Source: an uncultured Pelagibacteraceae bacterium
GTDB taxonomy: Bacteria; Pseudomonadota; Alphaproteobacteria; Pelagibacterales; Pelagibacteraceae
Length of the DNA stretch: 44,285 nt
Reading direction: 5' to 3'
Assembly: GCA_902532225.1 (NCBI GenBank)
Contig: CACAHI010000006.1
Span: forward strand, 1 to 44,285
Positions 16,597-25,129 of this stretch are shown in pieces. How positions within the stretch are numbered: position 1 is the first letter of the stretch; each line of letters begins with the position of its first letter. A program made the position numbers and the translations under genes. The notes below the pieces were generated by a model. The model was not told the DNA's origin. It saw only the letters and a program-made list of their open reading frames with translations, and ran no database searches.

Positions 16597-18030
16597 ATGT
16601 TAGATAAAGTAAGAAAATTTTCAGGAAGCATATTTGCTAAAATAATATTAGCGATTGTGGCGGTACCATTTATTTTTTGGGGAATGGGAAGTTCTTTCAA
16701 TCAAGGAGGAACAAATACACTGGCAAAAATAAACAATGAAAGAATCTCAACAGATGAGTTTCTTAATTTTGTTAATTCAAATAACTTAAACAGAGAAATG
16801 CTTCAAGAAAAAATCAATGAAAATATAATTGAAGAATTATTAGCTGCTCAAATATCACAAAAATTACTAGAATTAGAAATGAATGAATTAAACTTGAATA
16901 TTTCTGATGAAGTACTCGCATTGATAATAAAAAATAATTCAAATTTTCACGATGAAAAAAGTAATTTTTCTAGAATAAAATATGAAAAGTTTTTATTAGA
17001 AAATAGTATAACTGCATCACAGTATGAAAGCAGTATAAAGGAAAATAAATTAAAAAATAAATTATTCTTATACATTAGTGGTGGAATAATTTCACCAAAG
17101 TTATTTGTTAACAAAATATTTTCAGGTGAAAATAAAAAATTAAATATTGCTTACATAAATTTAGAAAATAACTACAAAAAAAAAGAAAGTTTCACAAAAG
17201 CTGAAATAGATGATTATATAAAAAAGAATTCAGATGAATTAAAAATTACAAAAATAGATTTTAAATATGTCAAAATTACTCCAAATGATTTAGTTGGATC
17301 CAGCGAATATAATGAACTTTTTTTTAAAAAAATAGACGAAATTGATGATAAAATTAATAACGATTTTTCAATAGAAGATATTGCTAATCAATTCAATTTA
17401 AAACTAATAGAAATTACAAATTTTGATCAAGCTGTAAATTTAAACAATGAAGATAAAATTCTAGATGAAATTTATAAAAACAAAGAAAACAAAAATACCC
17501 AGTTGGTTGAAAAAAAAGATTATTTTTTAATTTATCAAATTAAAAAATTAATAAAAATATTACCTGACGTTCAAAGTAAAGATTTTATAAAAAACGTTAT
17601 AGACAAAATTTTCATCGATGAAAAAAATAAATTTAATATGGAAATTTTTAAAAAAATTAGAAAAAATGAATTTACTGATCAATACTTCAATCAATTAGCT
17701 GAAATCTCTGAAAAAAAAGAAATTATTTTAAATTCCATGGATGATAACACTATATTTAATGTAGATTCTGTTAAACTTATTTATCAAATGCCAATAAATT
17801 CATTTTCATTAATCACTGATGATGAAAATAATATTTATATCTCAAAAATTTTAGGAGAAAAAAATGAACTATTAGATGAAAAATCAAATAAATTTAATAA
17901 ATATTTTATTAAATCTAACAATTTATTAAAAAATAAAATGTACACTTCATATGACTATTATCTTAACAACAAATACAAAATTAAAATTAATGAAAAAACT
18001 TTGGAAAGAGTAAAAAATTATTTTAAATAA
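16597..18030 (+). CDS. PpiD/SurA-N-like membrane-anchored periplasmic chaperone
   Basis: Probable inner-membrane-anchored folding factor of the PpiD type. The N-terminus (LDKVRKFSGSIFAKIILAIVAVPFIFWGMGSSF) gives a basic start, one membrane anchor at about 16-32, and the FWG(M/V)G motif common to PpiD proteins. A SurA-N-like helical region (about 40-160) follows, including INNERISTDEFLNFVN. The remaining 300 residues are charged and helical. I cannot find the parvulin signature (the H-I-L strand, G-x-L-G and F-E sites). At 477 aa it is shorter than typical 600-plus PpiD. It is therefore probably a chaperone without isomerase activity. It overlaps trpE by one base, a conserved alphaproteobacterial neighbourhood. 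Confidence 0.75.
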   Translation: MLDKVRKFSGSIFAKIILAIVAVPFIFWGMGSSFNQGGTNTLAKINNERISTDEFLNFVNSNNLNREMLQEKINENIIEELLAAQISQKLLELEMNELNLNISDEVLALIIKNNSNFHDEKSNFSRIKYEKFLLENSITASQYESSIKENKLKNKLFLYISGGIISPKLFVNKIFSGENKKLNIAYINLENNYKKKESFTKAEIDDYIKKNSDELKITKIDFKYVKITPNDLVGSSEYNELFFKKIDEIDDKINNDFSIEDIANQFNLKLIEITNFDQAVNLNNEDKILDEIYKNKENKNTQLVEKKDYFLIYQIKKLIKILPDVQSKDFIKNVIDKIFIDEKNKFNMEIFKKIRKNEFTDQYFNQLAEISEKKEIILNSMDDNTIFNVDSVKLIYQMPINSFSLITDDENNIYISKILGEKNELLDEKSNKFNKYFIKSNNLLKNKMYTSYDYYLNNKYKIKINEKTLERVKNYFK

Positions 18031-19490
18031 TGTTAAATTATAATTTGAAGCAATTTAAATCTCTTCACAAAAAAAAGAAAAATATTGTTTTATTTTATTC
18101 AGAAAAATCAGAAGGTATTAACGAAATCAATAATTTAATTAATAATTTATTAAATCAAAAAAATTCGTTTATCTTTGAATCTGTTGAAAAAGGAATTATA
18201 AAAGGCAGATATACAATATTTGGAACTGATCCAGATAAAATTTGGGAATTTAACAAAAATAATTCATTTATAATTAAGAAAAAAGTAAAAAGAAAAATTA
18301 AAAAAGGAAATCCAAAAAAAATTATTGAAAGTATAATAAATAATTTTAAGTTTGAAATTCCTAAAACACTGCCACCAATTAGCTCGCTTTTATCTGGATA
18401 TTTTTCATATGATATAATTAGATATATAGAAAATATACCGGATAGTTGCAAAGATGATCTAAAAATACCTGACGCAAGGATATTAAGACCAAAAACTTTA
18501 ATTATTCATGATAATTTAAAAAAAAAAATATTTTACATTATTAATTGTTTTGCTGATCAAAAAATTAATAATTATAAATCTGAATATTATAATATAGAAA
18601 ATAAAATTAATGATTTAATACTTAAATCAAAATATAATTTTAATTTTTCTAAAGAAAATTATTTTAAAGAAAAAATTAATGTAAAGTCTAATATTTCTAA
18701 AAAACAATTTATAAATATTGTTAAAAAAGCTAAAAAATATATTAAAAAAGGTGATATTTTTCAGGTCGTATTATCACAAAGGTTTGTAACTAACTTAAAT
18801 AAAAACCCTCTGGAAATTTATAAAAAACTCCGACTTACAAATCCATCGCCATTTATGTATTTTTTTAATTTTGATGACTTTCAAATAATAGGTGCAAGTC
18901 CTGAAATTTTAGTAAGATTGAGAAATAACAAAATAACTATTAGACCAATAGCTGGTACAAGACCTAGGGGTAAAAATAAAAAACAAGATAATCGCTATAA
19001 AAAAGAACTCTTAAATGATAAAAAAGAGTTATCTGAACATTTGATGCTTCTTGATTTGGGTAGAAATGATACTGGAAAAGTTTCTAAAATTAATTCTGTT
19101 AAAGTTACTGATAAATTTAAAATAGAAAAATATTCACATGTAATGCATATAGTTTCTAATGTTACTGGAATATTTGATAATAAATACACTAAATTTGAAA
19201 CATTGTTATCTGGTTTTCCCGCTGGAACTGTTTCTGGAGCACCGAAAATTCGTGCTATGGAAATTATTGATGAATTAGAAAAATCTAAAAGAAAAGTTTA
19301 TGCTGGAGGAATTGGTTATTTTTCTGCAAATGGTGATTTTGACACATGTATTGCTTTAAGGACTGCTATTTCTAAAAATAATAAATTTTACGTTCAAGCA
19401 GGAGCAGGAATAGTTGCTGACAGCAAACCTTTGAATGAGTTTAATGAAACTGTTAATAAAGCAAAAGCACTTATTAAAGCAATAGAGTAA
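18030..19490 (+). CDS. trpE: Anthranilate synthase component I
   Basis: Converts chorismate to anthranilate, the first committed step to tryptophan, using ammonia supplied by TrpG. The N-terminal FIFESVEKGIIKGRYTIFG holds the ES segment usually involved in tryptophan feedback binding. The chorismate-binding domain has GDIFQVVLSQRF, PSPFMYFFNF, GASPEILVRL, RPIAGTRPRG, LDLGRNDTGKV and FPAGTVSGAPKIRAMEIIDELE. The 486 aa length suits a stand-alone TrpE. The start codon overlaps the previous stop (TAATG), so there is no room for a trp leader peptide and attenuation of the usual kind is unlikely. Confidence 0.97.
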   Translation: MLNYNLKQFKSLHKKKKNIVLFYSEKSEGINEINNLINNLLNQKNSFIFESVEKGIIKGRYTIFGTDPDKIWEFNKNNSFIIKKKVKRKIKKGNPKKIIESIINNFKFEIPKTLPPISSLLSGYFSYDIIRYIENIPDSCKDDLKIPDARILRPKTLIIHDNLKKKIFYIINCFADQKINNYKSEYYNIENKINDLILKSKYNFNFSKENYFKEKINVKSNISKKQFINIVKKAKKYIKKGDIFQVVLSQRFVTNLNKNPLEIYKKLRLTNPSPFMYFFNFDDFQIIGASPEILVRLRNNKITIRPIAGTRPRGKNKKQDNRYKKELLNDKKELSEHLMLLDLGRNDTGKVSKINSVKVTDKFKIEKYSHVMHIVSNVTGIFDNKYTKFETLLSGFPAGTVSGAPKIRAMEIIDELEKSKRKVYAGGIGYFSANGDFDTCIALRTAISKNNKFYVQAGAGIVADSKPLNEFNETVNKAKALIKAIE

Positions 19491-19492
19491 TT

Positions 19493-20059
19493 ATGAAAAT
19501 AATATTAATAGACAATTATGATAGTTTTACGTTTAATTTGTATCATTATATTTCATCTTTTAATGTCAAAGTGGATGTTTTTAGAAATGACAAAATAAAC
19601 TCTAAAGAGATTATTAAAAATAAATATAACAAAATAGTCATATCACCTGGGCCAGGAAATCCTATTCAAACTGGAAACTGTATTGAGATAGTGAAAAAAT
19701 TATATAAAAAGATTCCAATACTAGGTGTATGCTTAGGTCATCAAATTATTGGACATGTTTTTGGATCAAAAATTATTCAAGCAAATAAATTAATGCATGG
19801 AAAAACTAGCTTGATTTATCATAAAAAAAAAGGTGTTTTAAAAAATATTAAAAATAAATTTCAAGCAACGAGATATCATAGCTTAATTATTGATAAAAAA
19901 AACTTGTCAAACGAATTAGATATTACAGCTGAAACATCTGATGGTATAATAATGGGTGTAATGCATAAGAAATATAATGTACACGGTGTTCAATTTCATC
20001 CTGAAAGCATAAAAACTAATGTTGGAATTAAAATTATAAAGAATTTTTTGAAAGCTTAA
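19493..20059 (+). CDS. trpG: Anthranilate synthase component II (glutamine amidotransferase)
   Basis: Glutaminase subunit that delivers ammonia to TrpE. It is a 188 aa class-I amidotransferase: LIDNYDSFTFNLYHYI at the N-terminus, ISPGPGNP oxyanion loop, nucleophile Cys in GVCLGHQIIGH, and the catalytic His/Glu in VQFHPESI. In some bacteria TrpG also serves p-aminobenzoate synthesis; no pabB is adjacent here. It lies 2 nt after trpE and 2 nt before trpD, so the three are surely coexpressed. Confidence 0.97.
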   Translation: MKIILIDNYDSFTFNLYHYISSFNVKVDVFRNDKINSKEIIKNKYNKIVISPGPGNPIQTGNCIEIVKKLYKKIPILGVCLGHQIIGHVFGSKIIQANKLMHGKTSLIYHKKKGVLKNIKNKFQATRYHSLIIDKKNLSNELDITAETSDGIIMGVMHKKYNVHGVQFHPESIKTNVGIKIIKNFLKA

Positions 20060-20061
20060 TT

Positions 20062-21054
20062 ATGGAAAAAATTCTCAAAAAACTAGAAAATAAAGAAGAT
20101 TTAAGTTTTGATGAAAGTGTAAATGCGTTCGAAACGATAATGGAAGGAAAAGCTAATGATCAACAAATGCAAGACTTTTTAACATTATTATCAGCTAAAG
20201 GTGAACAGGCGAGTGAAATTGCTGGTGGGGTATATGTTTTAAGAAACAAATCAAAAAGAGTACAAATTAAAGATGCAATAGATACTTGCGGCACAGGTGG
20301 TGACGGAAAAAATACTTTAAATATTTCAACTGCTTCAGCTTTATTGTTATCAGCTCTAGGAATTAAAGTTGCTAAACATGGAAATAAAGCCGTTTCTTCA
20401 AAATGTGGTTCTGGGGATGTATTAGAAAAATTAAAAATAGACATAAATTTAGAACCATCTAGTATTGAAAAAAGTATTGATAAAAATAGTTTTGGTTTTA
20501 TGTTTGCACCAAATTATCATAGCGCGATGAAATATGTTGGTCCAATTAGAAAAAAAATTGGTAAAAGAACTATTTTTAATATGATTGGTCCTTTAAGTAA
20601 CCCTGCATTAGTTAATAGACAAGTAGTTGGAGTTTTTGATATAAAACTTTTAAGCATATTTGCTGAAGCATTAAAAAATTTGAAAATAAAATTTGCCTGG
20701 ATTGTTCATAGCAATGATGGTTTAGATGAAATTTCACCTTATGATGTAACCAATGTTTGTCAATTAAATGACGGAAAAATAGACAATATAAAAATAAATC
20801 CAAAAGATTTGGGAATAAACTCTTCCAATTTTGAAAATTTGATAGGAAAAGAATCTGATTACAATGCAGAAAAAATTATTGAAATTTTTTCAGGAAAAGA
20901 TAATGATTTTTCTACTGCTGTATGTCTAAATGCAGCTGCAGGATTAATTGTTTCTGAAAAATTTACTGATTTCAAAAGAGCTTATAATCATTCGAAAGAG
21001 TTTATTTTATCCGGTAAAGCTTTAGATCATCTTAAAAATATTCAAAATGTCTAA
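20062..21054 (+). CDS. trpD: Anthranilate phosphoribosyltransferase
   Basis: Transfers the phosphoribosyl group of PRPP to anthranilate. The characteristic DTCGTGGDGKNTLNISTASA motif (glycine-rich PRPP site) appears near residue 73, followed by VAKHGNKAVSSKCGSGDVLEKL, FAPNYHSAMKYVGPIRKKIGKRTIFNMIGPLSNPA and HSNDGLDEIS. The 330 aa length is normal. It overlaps trpC by 8 nt. Confidence 0.97.
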   Translation: MEKILKKLENKEDLSFDESVNAFETIMEGKANDQQMQDFLTLLSAKGEQASEIAGGVYVLRNKSKRVQIKDAIDTCGTGGDGKNTLNISTASALLLSALGIKVAKHGNKAVSSKCGSGDVLEKLKIDINLEPSSIEKSIDKNSFGFMFAPNYHSAMKYVGPIRKKIGKRTIFNMIGPLSNPALVNRQVVGVFDIKLLSIFAEALKNLKIKFAWIVHSNDGLDEISPYDVTNVCQLNDGKIDNIKINPKDLGINSSNFENLIGKESDYNAEKIIEIFSGKDNDFSTAVCLNAAAGLIVSEKFTDFKRAYNHSKEFILSGKALDHLKNIQNV

Positions 21055-21841
21055 TAATAAATTATCCGAAATAATAGATTTAAAAAAAACTCAAATAGAA
21101 ATCTTGAAAAAAAAAATATCTATTGAAGAGTTAAATACAAAAATTTCAAACTTTAATAACTATCTTGATTTTAAAGAAAAAATTAAAAAAAACATCAAAG
21201 AGAATAGGCTTTCTTTAATTGCTGAAATTAAAAAAGCTAGCCCTTCTGCGGGTGTTATTGTTGAGGATTATCAACCTAAAAATATCGCAAAAATATATAG
21301 TAATAATAATGCTTCTTGTCTTTCTGTATTAACTGAAGAAAACTTTTTTTTGGGTAAGTTAGCTGATATTTCAGAAATTAAACAAGAAGTAAGTTTGCCA
21401 GTATTGTGTAAAGATTTTTTTATCGACCCATTTCAGATAAAACTATCTAAGAGCTTTGGTGCTGATGCTATTTTATTAATATTAGCAGGACTTAATGATG
21501 ATCTTGCTTTAAAATTATATAATGAGGCAATAGTAAACAATATGAGTGTTATAGTCGAGGTGCATGATGCGCATGAAGCCGAGCGTGCTAAAAATTTTAA
21601 AGAAGCAATGATAGGAATTAATAATAGAAATCTTAAATCTCTCAAGACTGATATTAATACAACTTATGATTTATTTGATATATTAAAAAATCACGGCGAA
21701 CCTTTAATTTCTGAAAGTGGGATTAAAAATGACAAAGATATATTAAACATCAAAAATAAAACTAATATAAAATCATTCCTTATCGGTGAATCACTATTAA
21801 AAAGCATGGAATCTAACCCAATATTTGATTGTTTTGCTTAA
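21047..21841 (+). CDS. trpC: Indole-3-glycerol-phosphate synthase
   Basis: Cyclises 1-(2-carboxyphenylamino)-deoxyribulose-5-phosphate to indoleglycerol phosphate. The TIM-barrel landmarks are LIAEIKKASPSAGVI, SVLTEENFFLG, LPVLCKDFFIDPFQI, GADAILLILA, VIVEVHDAHEAERA, IGINNRNLKSLKTDI, LISESGI and FLIGESLLKS. It is a single-domain TrpC of 264 aa, not a TrpCF fusion. The next steps (trpF, trpB, trpA) are not in the window. In many alphaproteobacteria moaC and moeA follow here; this genome goes straight to lexA. Confidence 0.97.
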   Translation: MSNNKLSEIIDLKKTQIEILKKKISIEELNTKISNFNNYLDFKEKIKKNIKENRLSLIAEIKKASPSAGVIVEDYQPKNIAKIYSNNNASCLSVLTEENFFLGKLADISEIKQEVSLPVLCKDFFIDPFQIKLSKSFGADAILLILAGLNDDLALKLYNEAIVNNMSVIVEVHDAHEAERAKNFKEAMIGINNRNLKSLKTDINTTYDLFDILKNHGEPLISESGIKNDKDILNIKNKTNIKSFLIGESLLKSMESNPIFDCFA

Positions 21842-21867
21842 AAACACTTGTTTTCTAGGGTTTTTTA
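21842..21867 (+). terminator. Possible weak terminator after trpC
   Basis: AAAAC-ACTT-GTTTT right after the trpC stop can form a five-pair hairpin, and a run of six T follows after TCTAGGG. The T run is not directly adjacent to the stem and the stem is weak, so this is a low-confidence trp operon terminator. Confidence 0.25.
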
Positions 21868-21871
21868 ATGG

Positions 21872-21899
21872 TTGAAATTTAAGAGAACTTTTGTAGAAC
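21872..21899 (+). promoter_or_regulatory. lexA promoter (-35 TTGAAA, -10 TAGAAC)
   Basis: TTGAAA matches the -35 consensus at five of six positions. After a 16-nt spacer comes TAGAAC, matching four of six positions of the -10 consensus. Transcription would begin a few nt later, leaving a short leader before the second candidate ATG of lexA. The -10 is embedded in the SOS box, which fits simple autorepression. The promoter is inferred from consensus only. Confidence 0.5.
21885..21899. promoter_or_regulatory. LexA-binding SOS box (GAAC-N7-GAAC)
   Basis: GAAC TTTTGTA GAAC is a perfect direct repeat with the 7-nt spacing known for alphaproteobacterial LexA (GTTC-N7-GTTC on the other strand). It lies immediately upstream of lexA and covers the presumed -10 element. 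Confidence 0.85.
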
Positions 21900-21921
21900 A
21901 TGAATGTACGATATTTGTTCT

Positions 21922-22593
21922 ATGCTAACTAAAAAACAAAAAAACTTATTAATTTTTATTAATAAAAAAATTAGAAGCAGTGGGGTTTCTCCTTCTTATG
22001 AAGAAATGAAACATTCTTTAAATTTAAAATCTAAATCTGGAATTCATAGATTAATCAGCGCATTAGAAGAAAGAGGATTTATCAAAAGATTAGCTCACAA
22101 AGCAAGAGCTCTTGAAGTAATAAAATTGCCTGAAACTGCATCAGCTAATGATATTTATAATAGCTTTTCACCTAGTGTTATAAAAGGTGGATTAGACGAA
22201 GACAGTAATCAAGATAGTGATATACCAGTTTTAGGTAAAATAGCAGCTGGAACACCTGTTGAAGCTATTCAAAATGAAGTTTCAAGAATACCTCTGCCAA
22301 GTAATATTGAAAAAAATGGAGAATTTTTTGGACTTAAAGTTCAAGGAGATTCTATGATAGAAGCTGGCATTAATGAAGGTGATACTGTTATAATCAAAAA
22401 AACTGAAACTGCAGATAATGGAAAAATCGTTGTTGCTTTAATTGATGATCATGAAGCTATGCTTAAAAGAATAAGAAGAAAAGGCAAAACAATAGCTCTT
22501 GAAAGTGCAAACAGAAATTATGAAACTAAAATTTTTGGCCCCGATAGAGTAAAAGTACAAGGTGTTTTAGTATCTTTATATAGAAACTTCTAA
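21922..22593 (+). CDS. lexA: SOS repressor LexA
   Basis: Transcriptional repressor of the DNA-damage response that cleaves itself when RecA filaments form. I start it at the second ATG (MLTKKQKNLLIFINKKI), the usual LexA N-terminus; the ORF-track start six codons earlier would lie almost on top of the SOS box and promoter. An N-terminal winged helix (SPSYEEMKHSLNLKSKSGIHRLISALEERGFI) is followed by the S24 protease domain. Cleavage site is Ala109-Gly110 in GKIAAGTPVEA, nucleophile Ser144 in GDSMIEAGI and general base Lys182 in AMLKRI (numbers for the 223-aa form). All functional residues are present, so an inducible SOS response is expected. Confidence 0.95.
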   Translation: MLTKKQKNLLIFINKKIRSSGVSPSYEEMKHSLNLKSKSGIHRLISALEERGFIKRLAHKARALEVIKLPETASANDIYNSFSPSVIKGGLDEDSNQDSDIPVLGKIAAGTPVEAIQNEVSRIPLPSNIEKNGEFFGLKVQGDSMIEAGINEGDTVIIKKTETADNGKIVVALIDDHEAMLKRIRRKGKTIALESANRNYETKIFGPDRVKVQGVLVSLYRNF

Positions 22594-22615
22594 AAAAATA
22601 GTCTAAATATTATTA

Positions 22616-24010
22616 ATGTCAAAAGTAGCAACAAGATTTGCTCCATCTCCAACAGGACCATTGCATATAGGTGGAGTAAGAACAGCTTTATTTAATTGGT
22701 TGTATTCAAAAAAACAAAAAGGATCTTTTTTTTTAAGAATTGAAGATACAGATAAAGAGAGATCAAAAGTTGAGTATAAAAATCAGATTATACAATCCCT
22801 TAAATGGATAGGTATTCAAAATGATGGAAATGAATACATACAATCTAAAAAAGTAAACGATCATATTAAAGTTGCTAACGAGTTACTAAAAAATGGTCAT
22901 GCTTATAAGTGTTATTGTTCAAATGAAGAAATAGAAGAGCAAAAAAATAGAGCAAAGCAAAAAAAAATTCCTTATGTTTATAATAGAAAATGGAGAGATA
23001 AAAGTGATGTTGATGCTCCAAAAGATATTAATCCAGCTATAAGATTTAAAAGCAAAATTGACGGATCTACTGTGTTAAAAGATTTGGTTCAAGGTGATAT
23101 AGAAATAGAAAATAATACAATTGAGGATTTTGTAATATTAAGAAATGATGGATCGCCAACTTATAATTTATCTGCTTCAGTTGATGATCATCTAATGGAT
23201 ATTACTCATATAATAAGAGGTGATGATCATAAAATTAATACATTTAAACAAATGCAGATTTATTTAGCTATGAAATGGCAGCTACCTTATTTCGCTCATA
23301 TACCTTTAATTCATACAACAGAAGGAAAAAAATTATCTAAAAGAGATAAGGAGTCAACGTTGGATGATTATTCAAAAATTGGAATTATGCCAGAAGCATT
23401 AAGAAATTATCTTCTAAGGTTAGGATGGTCCTTTAAAGATAAAGAAATCTTTACCGAAAAAGAAAGCATTCAGTACTTTAACTTAGAAGGTATAGGTAAA
23501 TCCCCATCAAAACTAGATATGAGTAGAATTTTATCAATGAACGAACACTACATTAAAAATATAGATGAAAATGAGCTTTTTGCTCAATTTACTAAATACT
23601 GTGAAAATTATAGAGAAAAGATACCTGGAGACAAAGGAGAAAAAATTAAAAAATCTTTAAATTTTCTAAAAAATAAAGCTAAAACGCTTGAAGATATATT
23701 TAATAATTCTCAGTATTTAATCAATGACAAAATTCAAATCTCATCTAAAGATTCTGAATTGTTGGACGATTTATCTAAAAAAATTTTAAATGATTTCGTA
23801 AAAGAATTTGAAAAACTTTCAAATTTGAACAAGGAAAATTTAGAAAAAATAATAAGTAATCTAATTAAAAATAATAAGACAAACTTTAAAGGTGTTGGAC
23901 AGCCATTGAGAATTGCTCTGGTTGGATCTAAATTTGGCCCTGGAATTTATAATATTATTTTATCTTTAGATAAGAAAGAAGTAATACAAAGATTAAAAAC
24001 TGTCATTTAA
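22616..24010 (+). CDS. gltX: Glutamyl-tRNA synthetase
   Basis: Class-I aminoacyl-tRNA synthetase charging tRNA-Glu, and possibly tRNA-Gln when an amidotransferase route is used. The HIGH-type motif is in TRFAPSPTGPLHIGGVRTALFNW, the KMSKS-type motif is KLSKRDKE, and YNLSASVDDHLMDITHIIRGDDH is the family signature around the active site. The C-terminal anticodon-binding region is helical and ends with GQPLRIALVGSKFGPGIYNI. The 464 aa length is normal. Many alphaproteobacteria carry two gltX copies with differing tRNA preference; one copy cannot tell which this is. The 3' end overlaps convergent lpxB by 18 nt. Confidence 0.97.
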   Translation: MSKVATRFAPSPTGPLHIGGVRTALFNWLYSKKQKGSFFLRIEDTDKERSKVEYKNQIIQSLKWIGIQNDGNEYIQSKKVNDHIKVANELLKNGHAYKCYCSNEEIEEQKNRAKQKKIPYVYNRKWRDKSDVDAPKDINPAIRFKSKIDGSTVLKDLVQGDIEIENNTIEDFVILRNDGSPTYNLSASVDDHLMDITHIIRGDDHKINTFKQMQIYLAMKWQLPYFAHIPLIHTTEGKKLSKRDKESTLDDYSKIGIMPEALRNYLLRLGWSFKDKEIFTEKESIQYFNLEGIGKSPSKLDMSRILSMNEHYIKNIDENELFAQFTKYCENYREKIPGDKGEKIKKSLNFLKNKAKTLEDIFNNSQYLINDKIQISSKDSELLDDLSKKILNDFVKEFEKLSNLNKENLEKIISNLIKNNKTNFKGVGQPLRIALVGSKFGPGIYNIILSLDKKEVIQRLKTVI

Positions 24011-25120
24011 AATTGAAGCAGCAATTTTTGCTGATTTATTTGTTCTAAAAGTTTTTATAATTTCATGAGTTTTGTTAATTTGGTTTTTTATAGATGAATT
24101 ATTTTCAAAAAAAGTATCAATTTTGTTATAAATATTTTTAGAATTACAATTAGATTGAATAAGTTCAGGTATTATTTCCTCATTAGCAGCAATGTTAATT
24201 ATATTTGCAAATTTAACTTTAACTAACAATTTTACAATTAGATAATTTAAAAAATTCATTTTATAAATAATAATTGATGGAACTTGAGCATTACAAATCT
24301 CAAGAGAGATTGTTCCAGATTTAGCTACAGCAAATATAGAACATTTTAAAATTTCTGCTTTTATTTTTTCATCTGATATAGATCCACAATTGGTAAGATT
24401 TTCATTTAATAGTTTTTCTTGAATATATTTGTTAAATTCAGCAGTTGAATGAAAAACATAAAAAATATCTTTATGCTTTTTATTCATCATTTTAACAAAA
24501 TCAATTAAGATAGGTAGTAAAATATCTACTTCGGAACGTCTACTACCTGCAAAAATAGAAATAATTTTTTTGTGTTTTTTTATAATTTGAGTTACATCAA
24601 CTTTACTTTTTTCGACTTGTTCTAGTAATGGATGACCTGTAAATGTTGATTTAATATTTTCCTTATCAAAATACTTTTTTTCAAATGGGAATAATAATAA
24701 TATATGATCTAAAAAATATTTAAACTTTTTTACCCTATGTTCTCGCCAGACCCAAATTTGTGGAGCAACAAAATGTATAGTTTTTATATTTGGATTAATT
24801 TTCTTAACTTTTTCGGCCACTCTTAATGTAAAATCTGGACTATCTATACTAAATAATATATCAGGTTTAAATTCGATTATTTTTTCTACTGTTTCATTAA
24901 TTTTTTTTTTTATTTTAAAAATATTCATTAATACGCTAGTAAAACCTATATAAGTAACTTCTTTTAGATCATAAATTGTTTTTATACCTAATGAATTTAA
25001 ATGTGTTCCACCTACAGATAAATATTCAATATCAGAATTACTTTGTTTCAGTTTAGAAATTACTGTAGAAGCTAATTTATCACCAGACGGTTCTCCGGTT
25101 AATATAAAAATCTTTTTCAT
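23993..25120 (-). CDS. lpxB: Lipid-A-disaccharide synthase
   Basis: GT19 enzyme joining UDP-2,3-diacylglucosamine and lipid X into the lipid A disaccharide. Landmarks are ILTGEPSGDKLASTVISKL at the N-terminus, SVGGTHLNSLGIKTIYDL, LFSIDSPDFTLRVAEKV, THFVAPQIWVWREHRVKK, LLFPFEKKYF, TGHPLLEQV, ISIFAGSRRSEVD, AVAKSGTISLEICNAQVPSIIIYKMN. The 375 aa length is normal. It is the last gene of the long rpsB-to-lpxB block. Confidence 0.96.
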   Translation of the reverse strand: MKKIFILTGEPSGDKLASTVISKLKQSNSDIEYLSVGGTHLNSLGIKTIYDLKEVTYIGFTSVLMNIFKIKKKINETVEKIIEFKPDILFSIDSPDFTLRVAEKVKKINPNIKTIHFVAPQIWVWREHRVKKFKYFLDHILLLFPFEKKYFDKENIKSTFTGHPLLEQVEKSKVDVTQIIKKHKKIISIFAGSRRSEVDILLPILIDFVKMMNKKHKDIFYVFHSTAEFNKYIQEKLLNENLTNCGSISDEKIKAEILKCSIFAVAKSGTISLEICNAQVPSIIIYKMNFLNYLIVKLLVKVKFANIINIAANEEIIPELIQSNCNSKNIYNKIDTFFENNSSIKNQINKTHEIIKTFRTNKSAKIAASILNDSF

Positions 25121-25129
25121 TAATTATCC

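Noticed and set aside
18000-18060. trp leader peptide or attenuator before trpE
   Set aside because: trpE overlaps the preceding stop codon by one base, leaving no leader; no run of Trp codons is present.
21904-21921. Upstream ATG of the lexA ORF as the true start
   Set aside because: It falls 5 nt after the SOS box at the expected transcription start, and the residues it adds do not belong to the LexA N-terminus.
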